64,000 nucleotides of DNA from Chaetoderma sp. LZ-2023a (GCA_034401795.1 CM067365.1:17227166-17291165), one strand, 5' to 3'; counted from the first letter of the stretch, positions 10,392 to 21,782 are shown. Translations and numbers: made by a program. Notes: generated from the sequence alone by a model not told the origin.

Positions 10392-10619
10392 ATATCAATG
10401 ACGAGGGTACTGGACAAATTTGTCCTTGTTTTATATCACTGTTAATCAAAGTTTAATTACATTTGTAGATTAAAGTTAAAATAAGAAAGCAACAGCCGTT
10501 AACAATGATAACGGCTGTTGTTTTCTTATTTTAAATTTAATCTATAAATGTAATTAAACTTTGATTAACAGTGATATAAAACAAGGACAAATTTGTCCAA
10601 TACCCTCATCATTGATATA
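10392..10619. mobile_element. 228-bp near-perfect palindromic MITE
   Basis: The left arm starts ATATCAATGACGAGGGTACT and the right arm ends with its complement, CATTGATAT. The arms pair along nearly their whole length of about 110 bp (AACAGCCGTTA...TAACGGCTGTT at the centre), with only scattered mismatches. It lies inside element C and interrupts the ~155-bp repeat series, so it inserted later. Confidence 0.9.
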
Positions 10620-10624
10620 TTAAT

Positions 10625-12552
10625 CGCTTGGGCAATTTCAGCCAAATTTGGCTGGAAGGATCCTATTTTAGTAGCCTCTAGAAATTGTAATCAGAATTTT
10701 GATAGGTTAGTGTTTTGACAGTCATCTCTGATTTTCTGAAAGTTTTCCTGGAACCATTTAAAAATGGTACTCCTTCAATCAATAGCCTGATTTCAACAAA
10801 ACATTGGTGGATTGATCCTATGATGGTAAGCGTCAAGATATTAAACGAGAATCTTGATTGGTAAATTTTTTGGTGGCCATTTTGGACTTTCAGAAAATCA
10901 TCCATCATGTCTATTTAAATGAAAATGGTTTAAATGCCTGTGGTCCAGGTGAGCACCTCAGGCCTCTCGTTCTCACATATCTTGTACTTTAAAGGAAAAC
11001 TCACCTCATCTTATAATAGGTATTCATGTGATACAACATGCCACACATAAACTATGCATGACATGTTCAGTTTTTTGCTCACCTGGCCAGAATGGCCAAG
11101 TGGGCTTATGCTGTGGTGACTGCCCATCATCCGTCCTGTTCGTCCATCCATCGGTCTGTATATCCATCAACTTTTGTTTTAAAATGTATCTCCACCTAAA
11201 CCGCTTGCCAGATTTTAATCAAATTTGGCTAGAAGGATCCTACCAAGGGAAGCTCTAGACCTTCTATTCAGATTTTTAATTTTTAAATTTTTGGGCCAAA
11301 AATCTTAGATTTGATAAAGATTTACCATAAAGTGTCAAAATGCATCTCCTTAGCTTCTTGGTAGATTTCCGCCAAATTTGGTTTGATGGATCCTATGGAG
11401 GTAGGCTCTAAAACTTCTATTCAGATTTTGATTGAAAAATTTTTTGGCTGAAAATCTTAGATTTTGTAAAACAAATGTTCCCAAACGTGTCAAAATGCCC
11501 CTCGTCCTTAGCTTCTTGACGGATTTCAACAAAATCTTCCTGGAAGGGTCATATAGTGGTAGGTGCTAGAAAATCTATTCAGATTTTTGGGATTGGTAAA
11601 TTTTTGTGTTGAAAATGGTAGATTTTATTTTTAAAATTACTGTATTGTCAAAACCTACATGTATCTCCTCTTTAGCTTCTTGACAGATTTCACCCAAATT
11701 TGGCTAGAAGGATCCTATGGAGGTAGGAGCTAGAACATCAATTCAGATTTTTGATTGGTCAATTTTTTTGGTGAAAGTCGCAGGTTTTATTTTAAAAATT
11801 TACCGGAAAGTGTCAAAACATATCTCCTCATTAACATTTTGACAGATTTCAACCTAATTTGGCTGAAAGGGCACTATGGGTGTGGACTTCCAAACCTGTA
11901 TACATAATTTTTATTTGTCAATTTTTTGGGTTAAGCTCTTAGATTTTATGAAAAATTTACTGCAAATGTTCAAAACACTACTCCTCATTGACCGCTTGGC
12001 GGATTTCAATCTAGTTTGGTTGGACTGACCCTATGGGTGTAGGTATCAGAACTTGTATACAGAATTTTAATTGGTCAATTTTTTGGTGAAAATCTTGAAT
12101 TCTATTACAAATTTACCGGAAATTGTTTAAAACGCTACTCCTCATTAATTGCTTGGGAGATTTCAACCATACCGGGATGGAAGGACCCTATGGTGGCAGG
12201 CTTCAGAAGTTATACACAAGATTTTCATTGCGTATTTTTTGGGCACCCATCTTTCCTTTTCCAAATGTTTTGTGAAATCAGTAGGACCCTAGGTTGGTAG
12301 GCTTCAGGACGTATATACAGAAGTTTGAATGGTCAATCTGGCGGCCATTTTGGATTTTCCAGAATTACTTTACAATGCTAATCAATGGCCAGATTTCAAC
12401 GAAACCTGGGTGGAATGATCCTATGATGATCGACTTAAAGACTTCTAATGAGTGTTTTGATTGGGCATTTTTCTTGTTGGCCATCTTGGATTTTCCAAAA
12501 ATTTCCAGACGCCTTTAAATCGCTACCACTACTACTACTACTACTACTACTG

Positions 12553-12616
<64 letters not shown>

Positions 12617-12690
12617 AGCTTGTTATCAAACATACTTGGGTGGAGTGACCCTATGATGATAGGCTTCAAGAAATCAAATGAAAATTGTGA
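10625..12690. repeat. Diverged ~155-bp tandem repeat series
   Basis: Roughly a dozen units recur. Each holds a 'GATTTCAACCAAATTTGGCT' variant, then 'AGGATCCTATGG..GTAGGCT', then 'ATTCAGATTTT.GATTGGTCAA' and 'AAAATCTTAGATTTTA'. Units are heavily diverged with indels, so this is an old tandem amplification. Similar units appear at 44,160-45,010. No coding capacity is seen. Confidence 0.75.
12527..12616. repeat. (CTA)n microsatellite
   Basis: Near-perfect ACT/CTA triplet run with one CTG interruption. It produces the poly-Ser, poly-Leu and poly-Tyr frames over this stretch. Confidence 0.97.
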
Positions 12691-12699
12691 AAATAGTGA

Positions 12700-14340
12700 C
12701 CTGGATAATTTAGCCACTAGATGCATTACGAGTTTGGATGACATGGTTGTTCTGAAACCTCTAGCACTACCAGATGCTCGGTCAAAATTATGCTGTTTAT
12801 TTGAACCATTTGAAACCGAGAGTCCAAATACCAGAATGGCGGAAATTCTGACCCTGCATGTACCTATTGTGTATAGGGTGACATTACATAAAAACGTTAA
12901 CATGTATGTGTTGGGACATTTTTCTGACCTTTCTGGTTATTGTGTTAACACATTGAGTCCAGAATATTGGCCTTTAGAATCTCAGTGTTATGCAATGTGC
13001 AATATATCAAATTTTGATATTTTTGCTGTAAACTCAGGGTGGGCATGTCGTGGGCAATGTCCACCGCTGAAATGAACCGAGGGTTCAAAGGGTTAATGAA
13101 ATGAAGCTGTGAAGCCTATGCATATACATATAAGCAACATATACATAATTCGCAACCTAAACACAATACCACTAGTTTGGGAAACAATACATCCGCTGTT
13201 TGTGTTACATGAGAAGCAGAACATAAGACATAATACTCACGACTTTCATTGGAGTTGTCATCATTAGTGGCCGTCTTTAAATATTCTGCCTTTATGCTGA
13301 AGGTTTATATGTTTGAAATCATTATCCACCAAAAGCTTATCAGATGTCAATAAAATAGCATAAGTGATTAATGCAATACAAAGATACAATTTGAATTATT
13401 AAATTTATGTGTTTTGAAAATGTTTCTTGTGTTTCCAAATCTGTGTGCATTTTGCATGTTATTCGGTTAAGGCTTTTTAGCTATGGGTATCGGCTTAATA
13501 AACCAACATTTCCCTTAGCCAGTCAGCTAGTTAGTTAGTCAGTCTCAAAAGCATATTTCGGACTGTATCTCAAAAACTACAGATCCAATTCAGCCCAAAT
13601 TTTAACACAACGAAGGAACTTGGCTTGTCAGTGCATTTTTAGTCTCGCCGTGATCCGGATAAAATAACCTGGTGGATTGGGTAAAATTCTGGAATATTGA
13701 TATCTCGGAAACTACTGGGTCAATTCTGCCCAAATCTTAACATAGTAAAGGGTGTGGCCATATACTAGGATGATAGGATCCCACCACTTTGTGGGTGATA
13801 TGAAATCCTGAAAATCGGGGAAAATTCGAAAAATCTGGAACCCTCCGCTACGAAATTCTATCGACCTTGTTTTATTTATACATTGTAAATAATTGAGATT
13901 GTTTGAATTTTTTATTAATTGTATATGTCAATACACCACAGAGATATATCAGCATCATTAAGTGTTTGGTTTTTCTTGAACATTTATATAGTGATAAAGA
14001 AATAATTGCGTAAATTGCCGCACATTTCTTACCAATGAACTCTTGTTGTCCAAGGTGGAAGATTTGTAAAACATCACAAAGATACGTGCGCATGCAGTTG
14101 GGCATGCATGCACGCACGCATATATATATATATATATGTGGTTAATTTAATACAAAATTTCAGATCTATAGGATGATTGAAAGCCTAAATATATTGATAG
14201 TACTCAGGGATAGACCTATCCCTTCGCCAATTCGCATTTGAGAATAATTTTCATGGTTGGCTAATAAAATGTCAAAATAGGCTAATTCACTGGCTAATGA
14301 TTTCAAATGAGTAGGTCGGTCCCTGTTACTTCTTTTTCAA
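12700..14340. other. Interior of element C, no gene recognised
   Basis: An open frame continues to 13,075 past the CTA tract, but its composition is unremarkable and no motif is recognised. At 13,540-13,800 a sentence-like unit (AAAACTACAGATCCAATTCA; then GAAACTACTGGGTCAATTCT) occurs twice about 150 bp apart. A short (AT)n run lies at 14,120-14,138. Confidence 0.4.
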
Positions 14341-14369
14341 AATGGCGATCCATTTTGATATTTTAAGTT

Positions 14370-14930
14370 ATTTAAATTCTCAGCCATGAGGAAATTGCCT
14401 CAAAGAGATATCATTTTCAAATTGTCAGCAATGAAGAAATTTCCTCAATTTTTCAAATTCTGAGCCACGAGGAAATTTCCTCAAATTGACTCCATTTTGC
14501 AAATTCTCAGCCATGAGGAAATTTCCTCAAATCGACAGCATTCTGTAAATTCTCAGGCACAATTTCCTCAACTTGACTACATTTGGAAAATTCTCAGCCA
14601 TGAGGAAATTTCCTCAAATAGACTTGATTTTCCAAATTCTCAGCCACGATGAAATCTTTTCAGCTATAGACATAATTTTCCAAATTCTCAGCCACGATGA
14701 AATTTCCTCAACTATAGACATAATTTTACAACTTCTCGGCCATGAGGAAATTCCTCAAATAGACTTGATTTTGCAAATTCTGCGCCATGAGGAAATTTCC
14801 TCAAATAGATTCAATTTTGCAAATTCTCAGGCATAAGGAAATTTCCTCAAATAGAATAGACTTGATTTTCCTAATTCTCAGCCATGAGGAACTCTCCTCA
14901 AATCAATATCGAAATGAGGAGATTTCCTTG
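14370..14930. repeat. Right-arm array of ~46-bp units of element C
   Basis: About 11-12 units of the inverted form TCTCAGCCATGAGGAAATTT + CCTCAAATAGACTTGATTTT + GCAAAT. It is complementary to the array at 9,190-9,880. The open frame at 14,573-14,836 is a translation of this array. Confidence 0.9.
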
Positions 14931-15179
14931 CATCTACACTGAAATTAGTGGAATTCAAGTCTTTAGAGGGACGAGATTTCAGAAATTGATACCCTAATGG
15001 CTATTTTTACTGAATTTTGAGCCAAAAAACGGGAATTTGGATTTTCCCTTTTTATTTTGGATGCTGTTAAACATATTTACAATTCATTGATGCTTTTTCA
15101 CCAGACATTAGCCATTCGTTTATTTTATCAATGACTATGTTAATGCGAATAATCCGATTTCTGTTCTTCTATCCTCGCA

Positions 15180-15432
15180 GCCTCTCTCTCCCTCATCCTC
15201 CATCCCTCCATCTTTTCTTTCTTTCTTTCGTTCGTTCATTTTTTCGTTCTTTCTTCCATCCATCTACGCATTCGTTCGTTCACTCGTTCGTTCGTTCGTT
15301 CGTTCGTTCGTTCGTTCGTTCGTTCATTCATTCGTTCATTTGTTCGTTCGTTCATTCAGCCATTCTTTCTTTCATTCTTTTATTCTTTCATTCTCTCATT
15401 TATTCATTGCTTCTTTCTTCCTATCATCCGTC

Positions 15433-15478
<46 letters not shown>

Positions 15479-15658
15479 CCCCCCCCCCGCCCCGCCCTCT
15501 CTCGCTCTTGCTCTCCCTCCCACGCTCGCTCCCTCACTCTGCTCCTCTCTCCCTCCTTCCTCGCCATCCGTCCTTCCTTCCTTCCTCCCCTCTTCCACCC
15601 TCCCGAGCTCTCTCTCCCCCCCTCTTTCTCTTTCTCTCCCTCCCTCCATCCCTCCCCG

Positions 15659-15693
<35 letters not shown>

Positions 15694-15696
15694 ACT

Positions 15697-15736
<40 letters not shown>

Positions 15737-15800
15737 CCCCTTTTTCACTCTCACGCCCCCTCCCCCTCAATCCATTCCCCACAACCCCCCTCCAGTTCTC
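15180..15800. repeat. Pyrimidine-rich low-complexity tract
   Basis: A patchwork of (TTCG)n at about 15,270-15,325, (TTCATTC)-like repeats, (CT)n at 15,436-15,470, 15,658-15,690 and 15,705-15,735, and C-runs. The strand asymmetry is extreme (almost no G on the plus strand). The 248-aa Ser/Pro/Leu frame across it is a compositional artefact. Confidence 0.95.
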
Positions 15801-16074
15801 TCTTCACACAAGAAAGCAAGTGCAATGAACTGGCACCCTGCTATGCTGTTGTTGCAGAGATAATGGTAGCTGCTTAGGGTCACTGAAAGCAGGCAAAAAC
15901 ACTAAGTGTACATTCTGCGATTACCGTATAAATGGATCCGATATGTTGCTCAAGTATCTGATGACATAAGAAAAATACATGTTGACTGACGTCTCAACGA
16001 AGGACAGGCGCATCACGAAAGCGGAAAGTATATGATAGCAAGCATCTGAATTGAATGTCTTTTACTAAACATTC

Positions 16075-16151
16075 CGTTAACTATTTTGAAACTAACTTGT
16101 CGGCTGTAACAGCAACATCACCTAGTCAAATTACTTTTAAAATATTAATAG
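16075..16151. repeat. Hairpin element family H1, copy 3 (diverged)
   Basis: Arms ACTATTTTGAAACTAACTTG and CAAATTACTTTTAAAATATT pair imperfectly around AGCAACA. The outer arm at 16,180-16,265 carries the family's GGGAAAAGCTAGAGATGGGC text. Confidence 0.7.
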
Positions 16152-16485
16152 TTTCCGTGTATAATTTACTTGAATTTGAGAGTCTCGATTTAAAAGGCTA
16201 AAATCGATTCAGATGCGCACCGAACGTGCGCGGGGAAAAGCTAGAGATGGGCGTGGCATGACGGGGAATGATCCCTCCACTGCATGTATATGATTTACCA
16301 TTCCTTCATTCTACAGCAAAAATGATAGCTGTGCGCCATACTCCTATAAATAAAGCGATCCGTAGTTATGTCCCGCCCATTTCTAGCTAAGCTCCGCCCA
16401 TGTTTTACGCGTGTTGAGATCAATTTATAAATATTGAACCATTAATTGCCAGAAGACCATTTTCAAGGTAACTGTACAGGTAAGA

Positions 16486-16558
16486 TGTTGAATATTTTGA
16501 AACTAATTTGTCTATGTGCTGTTGCTGCTACAGTCAAATTAGCATACCATATTCAACT
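16486..16558. repeat. Hairpin element family H1, copy 4
   Basis: TGTTGAATATTTTGAAACTA pairs with TAGCATACCATATTCAAC; the right arm is diverged. The outer left arm contains AGCTAAGCTCCGCCCATG near 16,390 and CAAGGTAACTGTACAGGTAA just before the hairpin. Confidence 0.75.
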
Positions 16559-16559
16559 G

Positions 16560-17058
16560 AATGTATAATAAATAGTAAATCCATAAAAACATACAATTCG
16601 TACATTTGACAGACATTTCAATGCTCATGACGGAGATAGATATACGTCATTCATTACACATTTTGATTGTGATGTCAGTCTACATATGACGTAATTGATT
16701 ATGACGTCATATACTTGAGTGCCAGATCGGATCTGTCCAATGTTGTTCATGTTAACCGGTTTGACAAAATTCTCCCCACTTTCACCTCCAGCAACCACAT
16801 CTACGAAACAGACCCTGAGTGTCCTCATACAGAAAATGTTTATTCTATCATCAATTTCCCGTAAGGTCTCCGATAGAATAATCACTTTTCCAGAGTATCC
16901 ATCGATGATTTATCGCCATATGACGTCATAATCAGCTAAGCGGCGTGTAGGATGAAGTCATAATCATTACGTCATAAATGATTCTATACGACCCGTTTTA
17001 ACCTATTAATAGTCCGACACGTTGTACAAATTATCTACTCTACTATTTAATAAACATG
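16560..17058. other. H1 outer arms with CRE-like palindromes
   Basis: This is non-coding spacer made of H1 outer arm sequence: ACATACAATTCGTACA near 16,588, then TGACGTCA at 16,702-16,709 and again at 16,921-16,928. The frames on both strands here are not gene-like. Confidence 0.5.
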
Positions 17059-17151
17059 ATGTTGGATATTTTGAAACTAATTTGACTGGGCGCTGTTGCT
17101 GCCATAGGCAGCAACAGGACCCAGTCAAATTAGTTTTAAAATATTCAACAG
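17059..17151. repeat. Hairpin element family H1, copy 5 (well preserved)
   Basis: The left arm TTTTGAAACTAATTTGACTG and the loop arm GGCGCTGTTGCTGCCATAGG are matched by GCAGCAACAGGACCCAGTCA and AATTAGTTTTAAAATATTCA. It is flanked by GCTTACCTGTATAG and by the GGAATTCAGAGATCGATCTA outer arm. Confidence 0.88.
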
Positions 17152-17621
17152 CTTACCTGTATAGTTTTCTGGAAATTGATCGTCAGGGAATTCAGAGATC
17201 GATCTATCCCAACACGATCAAGGTGTGGGCGGAGCCTAGCTAGAGATGAGCGAGGCATAGCTAAAATGGTCAATTGGTGGCTAACCTGGCTATTACGCTG
17301 GAAAACGATAGTGCGCTAGTACGTTAGCCTATATCAGCTAACCTGCGGTTTATATTGGCAACTGCGCCATACTATGTGCCTTTTTTAACCTGGTAAATTT
17401 GGATTTTCGCCGATAGGAAATGTATGTTTTTTCCCCCCAAAATCGTGTCTGTCTCCCAATAACATTACTTATACTGCATTACAATAGAGTGGCCACTTTC
17501 TAGCTGTATCCCTGCCTATTTCTAGCAAAGCTCAGCCCACACTTTGCTCGTGTTGGTATCGATTTATAATTTTTGTCCCATGAATACCCAAAATCTAAAT
17601 TTCAAGGTAGTCATACAAGTA

Positions 17622-17716
17622 TGTTGCTGAGTATTTTGAAACTAATTTGACTGGGGACCATTGCTGTCATAGACAGCAACAGCTCCCAGTGAAATTAGTT
17701 TCAAAATAATTAACAG
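17622..17716. repeat. Hairpin element family H1, copy 6
   Basis: TATTTTGAAACTAATTTGAC is complemented by GTGAAATTAGTTTCAAAATA, with a central GCTGTCATAGACAGC. The outer arm (AGCAAAGCTCAGCCCACACT near 17,522) lies upstream. Confidence 0.85.
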
Positions 17717-17879
17717 AATGTTTATTAAATTGTAGATCCATCAAAGACATACAATTCGTACACAAACTTTGCGATTTTCATATCAGATTTATAATACATC
17801 ATTATAATTGTACCGGAAGCTACCTAGTGACGTAACTGATTATGATATCAAATACCTGAGCAACAGATGGGATCTCTCA

Positions 17880-18488
17880 ATTGCCCTGGACTTTCGAACT
17901 TAGGTTACTAGATGTCAGGTGACCATGAAGATAATGGCCCAATGGCGGCCTACCCTCACATCGGTACTGGATGGCGAGTATAACGTTACACTCGTGACAT
18001 CCACAGGTGAATAGCTCCCTATTGTCTGCGTCTTCGTCTATCGGTAGTCCATTACACAGTGTCGGCCAAATGGGATGGCGTGGGGGTGGGGTGGCGGGGT
18101 GGGTGGGGTATGCATATTCTTTGCTGTGACAAACTATCAGGATGCACACTAGGAGATGTGTGCAAGGTGATGATCGCGTCCGGCTTCCGTTTTTTTGTCA
18201 GAGTCATGATAACTTCTGTATGTAACACTCCTATTACAGTACGCGGTAGATAAAGATTGGCGTTTGAAGAATATTGGTAGAAACCTAAGATTTAGGTGAA
18301 GCTACTGAACTGCCATGTCTTCGGAAACTGGCAATGAATGTGGATCTTACTGTGCTAAAGTACTTATTGGCATGCGACTAGTTTTCGTCCTGTCAGGCCA
18401 TTGCCGAACCTGGAATCTTAAATTCATAGCTCTGTAGGCACATGTCACGTCAGTTTTCCATGAACATGGCAGGCTTGGGTACAAGCGC
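17880..18488. other. Non-coding spacer with a G-rich run
   Basis: No gene is recognised. A run of G-tracts at about 18,072-18,110 (GTGGGGTGGCGGGGTGGGTG) has quadruplex-forming potential on the plus strand. Confidence 0.4.
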
Positions 18489-18548
18489 AAATGCATTTTC
18501 ATTTGCATTTGAATGCATTTGCACTTACATTTGCATTTAAATGCAATC
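18488..18548. repeat. (GCATTT)n-like microsatellite, 5' portion
   Basis: Repeated GCATTT hexamers. The same repeat resumes at 21,630-21,720, on the far side of the LINE, showing that the LINE landed inside a pre-existing hexanucleotide repeat. Confidence 0.88.
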
Positions 18549-18737
18549 ATGAAATTTCTGGGGTAGAAAGATGACACCTACACGCCGGTCTCCTCCGTAA
18601 GTACCAACTTTGTTGGGAAACTAAGTCATCAAGGATTGCGGGCTGACATCCGCATACAGAGGCAACTCTGATTATACCTACTCTTCTTCAAACAAGAAAC
18701 TGTGCTAGACATACTCGGACGACGCAATCCTCACAGG

Positions 18738-19564
18738 AGCTTACCATAGCTACGTGGAATGTACGTGGTCTGAGTGCAACATCAAAGAGGTAAACCTTAG
18801 GTGCAGACTGTGAACACTATACTATCGATATTGCATGCATTCAAGAGACTAAAGTAGCTAAACACTCAGAGCAGCAACTACAGACAGGCCATAAGCTAGT
18901 GCTAATGGAACAAAAACAGGCCACATACCGGGTCTTAGGCTTCGTAAATGGACCAAGGGTCTTGGATCATGTCATTAGTTTTGGATACGTCAGTTATCGC
19001 ATCGCATTCATCGACCTGGCTATACCTACGCGAAAACACACAGCCGTTAAGTGTCTAATTCTCAACGCATACGGCCCAACTACCGAAAAAGCCAAAGAGA
19101 ATTCAGCAATATTAGATTTCTTCTATGCAGAACTGAGCTCCGCCATTCCAAACCCAGCTAGATGGCAACTGTTCGTGTGTGGAGATGTCAACTCCAAGCT
19201 TGGTAAACTCGGAACTGCGGACAAAAGTTCAGGACTTGGCTTATGCATGGGATCCTATGGAGAGGGCATGCGCAACAGCAATGGGGATGCACTGGTGGCA
19301 TTCCTTATTTCCAATGGCCTATTTGTCACAAATACGGCTTTCAAACACCAATTCCATCACCGAACAACATGGACTGGACACATTACTGATCGCAAAGCCC
19401 CAAAAGGTTCTAAGGCTACAACAGCTGTCTTCAACCAAATAGACTTCATACTATGCAAAACAGAAGCAAAACCCTTGCTCCGGAACGCTCGTTCGTATGG
19501 AGGCACATACCTCAATTCTGACCATAAGCTAGTCATTACACGCCTTCAGATGAACGATCTCTAA
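18738..19564 (+). pseudogene. LINE copy B endonuclease domain
   Basis: In one frame the AP-endonuclease-like active-site series can be read: TWNVRGLS (near 18,757), IQETK (near 18,840), LNAYGPT (near 19,062), GDVNSKLG (near 19,184), TTWTG, NQIDFIL (near 19,434) and SDHKLVITRL (near 19,519). All catalytic positions of the family (N, E, Y, D-x-N, D, H) are visible. A TAA stop at about 18,792, shortly after TWNVRGL, interrupts the start, so the open part begins downstream of it. The role would have been to nick target DNA for target-primed reverse transcription. Confidence 0.88.
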
Positions 19565-19628
19565 CTAATATATAAACACGATATCAGGCAAGAGGGTAGA
19601 GTCACCTACAAGCTACCCAAACTCATCA

Positions 19629-21540
19629 GTGACACTGACACTCAAATGTCATACAAAAAACCCTGGGGAGCAGATAGCTAACATCAATGTCAGTTCCGAT
19701 CCAAACGAATACCTAACCAAAATACTGACATCTATGGAATCATCCGCTACCAGCACCATAGGTAGTGGCCAAAGTGAAGAACGCACCAAACTACGCCGGG
19801 AGCGCAATATTATTCTGCGCCACATTAGTGAATGCTTAAAAGATCTTGCTATTCAACAAGTAGACTCCCTAGCAGATGAAATAACTGCCACAGATGACTG
19901 TCCCAAAATGTTTCGGGAAGCCCGAGCACTGAGAGTTACTGACTACACACCAAAACTCACTGTACACTACTCTAAAGGACACTTTATCGGGACTGACCAG
20001 GGAAAAGCCGAGGCGATCCGAGAATGGTTCAAGGAACAGTTCACTGACAACGATGATAAGCCCTTGCACCCATTCTCAGGAGACCCCAGGCAATTACTAA
20101 CACCAAGTAAAACAGCAGAAGTTGAAAAGGCACCTAAAGCCCTAAAAATGGACGTGCATCTGAACATGATGGCATGAGCAAAGAACTATTCAAATATGCA
20201 AGTGACATTATCTCAAAACCGATCACGCACATGATCAATTCAGCTTTTATGCACCACCTTCCCATCGACGCTATAGGCCAAGGCACCCTTATCGCACTAC
20301 CCAAGCCCAAGAAGCCACCTGGGCCCCACCCAATCTGCGGCCCATTGTGTTCCTCAACAGAATACAGAAAATCCTATCCAATGTTACTCAATGCCACATC
20401 CGAGACAAGATCGATTACTTCACCGGATCATGTCAAAGTGGCTTCAAACGTGGACGCAGCTGGGCAGACATTGTATGGGCTCAACACATGCTTGTGTCGG
20501 TAGCCATGTCCAAACACTGGGACAAAATGGGCATTGACATGTCCCGAGCCTTCGACACAATTAAATGCTCAAAGATCCTAGATGTACCACGCCAGGCCAG
20601 TTGCAATGAAGATGAGCTAAGACTAGTGAGACTACTGCTTGCAGACACCAAGCTGAGAGTACGAGCCAGGTCAGTGAAGTCTGTAGAGTTTGAGACATCA
20701 ATCGGCTCCCCACAGGGCGATGGTCTATCTCCGGTGCTTTTCACCTGCTACCTTGCTGCCGCATTGAAATCTTTGACTGGGCATGCCGCTAGAGATGGAA
20801 TATGCCGACGATGTGGACTTCATAGACGAGGAAAAGAAACCCCTTGACGAACTTCTCCCAATAGCTGCAAGCAAACAAAAAATTGAGAATCTCTTTATGA
20901 ATGAATCCAAAACAGAGTTCAGCCAAATATGCCTATCGACAAAGCATGAAACTATAGAAAATGACGACCCACTTCGTTGCGGCAAACCATGGAGGAAAAG
21001 TAAAATCCTGGGCTCACTGCTCTGCAGTACTGCTGACATTTCTGCACGCTGCGTCATGGGGAACACAGCTTTCCAGTCCTTCTGGAAGCTATGGATTCTT
21101 AGATCAAAGATACCCTTGATAAAGAGGCTACGTTTATATAATGCAACCTGCGTATCCTTGATGATGCATAACTGTAACAGCTGGGCACCTGCCACCGCAA
21201 CCACCTACGCACCATCACTGGACATCGATGGCCAGACAGCATAATTTCCAACGATGCACTAAACAAGATGTGTAATGCGTCGCCGCTGTCTGTAAAAGTC
21301 GCCCAGCAAAGATGGTTCATGTTTGGCCATGTGCTAAGGATGCCAGAAGAGACACCAGCACATAGAGCCTTGGAATTCGTCCTACTCGGAGCCAGCAAAT
21401 ATAAAGCCATTGCATAAATCTGCTAAGCGTTCTACGAGGTGACCTCAAGAAAGCAGGATTAGGTACACTCAAGTCAAGAATGGCCCTGAAAAAGGTAAGT
21501 ATTTCGGCTGAGGACAAGACACAGTGGGCAACAGCTAAGA
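19629..21540 (+). pseudogene. LINE copy B reverse transcriptase, multiply frameshifted
   Basis: The coding sequence shifts frame at least four times: 19,629-20,177; 20,174-20,340; 20,347-20,790; 20,783-21,200; and a further shift into the C-terminal part. Motifs seen are SGFKRGRSWADIVWA (finger region), GIDMSRAFDTI (motif A, with the catalytic Asp), GSPQGDGLSPVLF (motif B) and YADDVDFID (motif C, the metal-binding Asp pair). They are followed by KILGSLL and QQRWFMFGHVLRMPEE in the C-terminal region. All catalytic residues survive, so inactivation is by frameshift and is probably fairly recent. Confidence 0.88.
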
Positions 21541-21624
21541 AGGACTGATTGCAGCTGTAGGATGTTTCAACTACTACAGCCGCAGAATACAGTAATCATA
21601 CATATGAAATTTCTGACGCATCTG

Positions 21625-21725
21625 CATTAGCACTTGCATTTGAATCTCATGTATTTGCATTTGCATTTGCATTTGCATAAAAAGGGTTGCATTTGCATTT
21701 GAGTTTTAAAATGCATTTGAGCTTT
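21625..21725. repeat. (GCATTT)n-like microsatellite, 3' portion
   Basis: Continuation, after the LINE insertion, of the hexamer repeat at 18,488-18,548. Confidence 0.85.
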
Positions 21726-21782
21726 TTTCAAAGACACTACGTTTTTCATTTTTCATTTCGTTCAAAATAGGATGGAGCCTAG

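Larger units (their letters stand above)
9049..15068. mobile_element. 6-kb TIR element C with long, tandemly repetitive inverted ends
   Basis: The two ends are inverted copies. Left 9,049-9,900 begins AACAGCATCCAAAATAAAAA; right 14,340-15,068 ends with its complement. The match continues through about 150 bp of unique sequence (TTTTTTGGC...GACTTGAATTCCACTAATTT) and then an array of roughly 46-bp units. The 4-bp direct repeat AAAC flanks it (9,045-9,048 and 15,069-15,072), a plausible target-site duplication. The interior holds a second hairpin transposon (10,392-10,619), a diverged ~155-bp tandem series, a (CTA)n tract and no transposase-like frame, so it appears non-autonomous. Confidence 0.75.
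18561..21603 (+). mobile_element. Nearly full-length non-LTR retrotransposon (LINE copy B) with 12-bp TSD
   Basis: A 3-kb element with an apurinic-type endonuclease and reverse transcriptase in LINE order. It is bounded by the perfect 12-bp direct repeat ATGAAATTTCTG (18,549-18,560 and 21,604-21,615). It has no poly(A) tail; the 3' end carries a conserved stem GCTGTAG...CTACAGC (about 21,555-21,580), also present in copy A. The combined architecture and C-terminal FGHVLRM motif resemble the clades whose proteins are often labelled 'craniofacial development protein 2-like' and 'RNA-directed DNA polymerase from mobile element'. The exact clade is not decided. It is dead through one in-frame stop and several frameshifts. 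Confidence 0.9.

Noticed and set aside
12461-13075. 204-aa frame with a poly-Tyr run
   Set aside because: It spans the (CTA)n microsatellite; the remainder shows no motif or conservation cue.
15131-15877. 248-aa Ser/Pro/Leu-rich open frame as a gene
   Set aside because: It is a translation of a CT-rich low-complexity tract; the other frames are open too.
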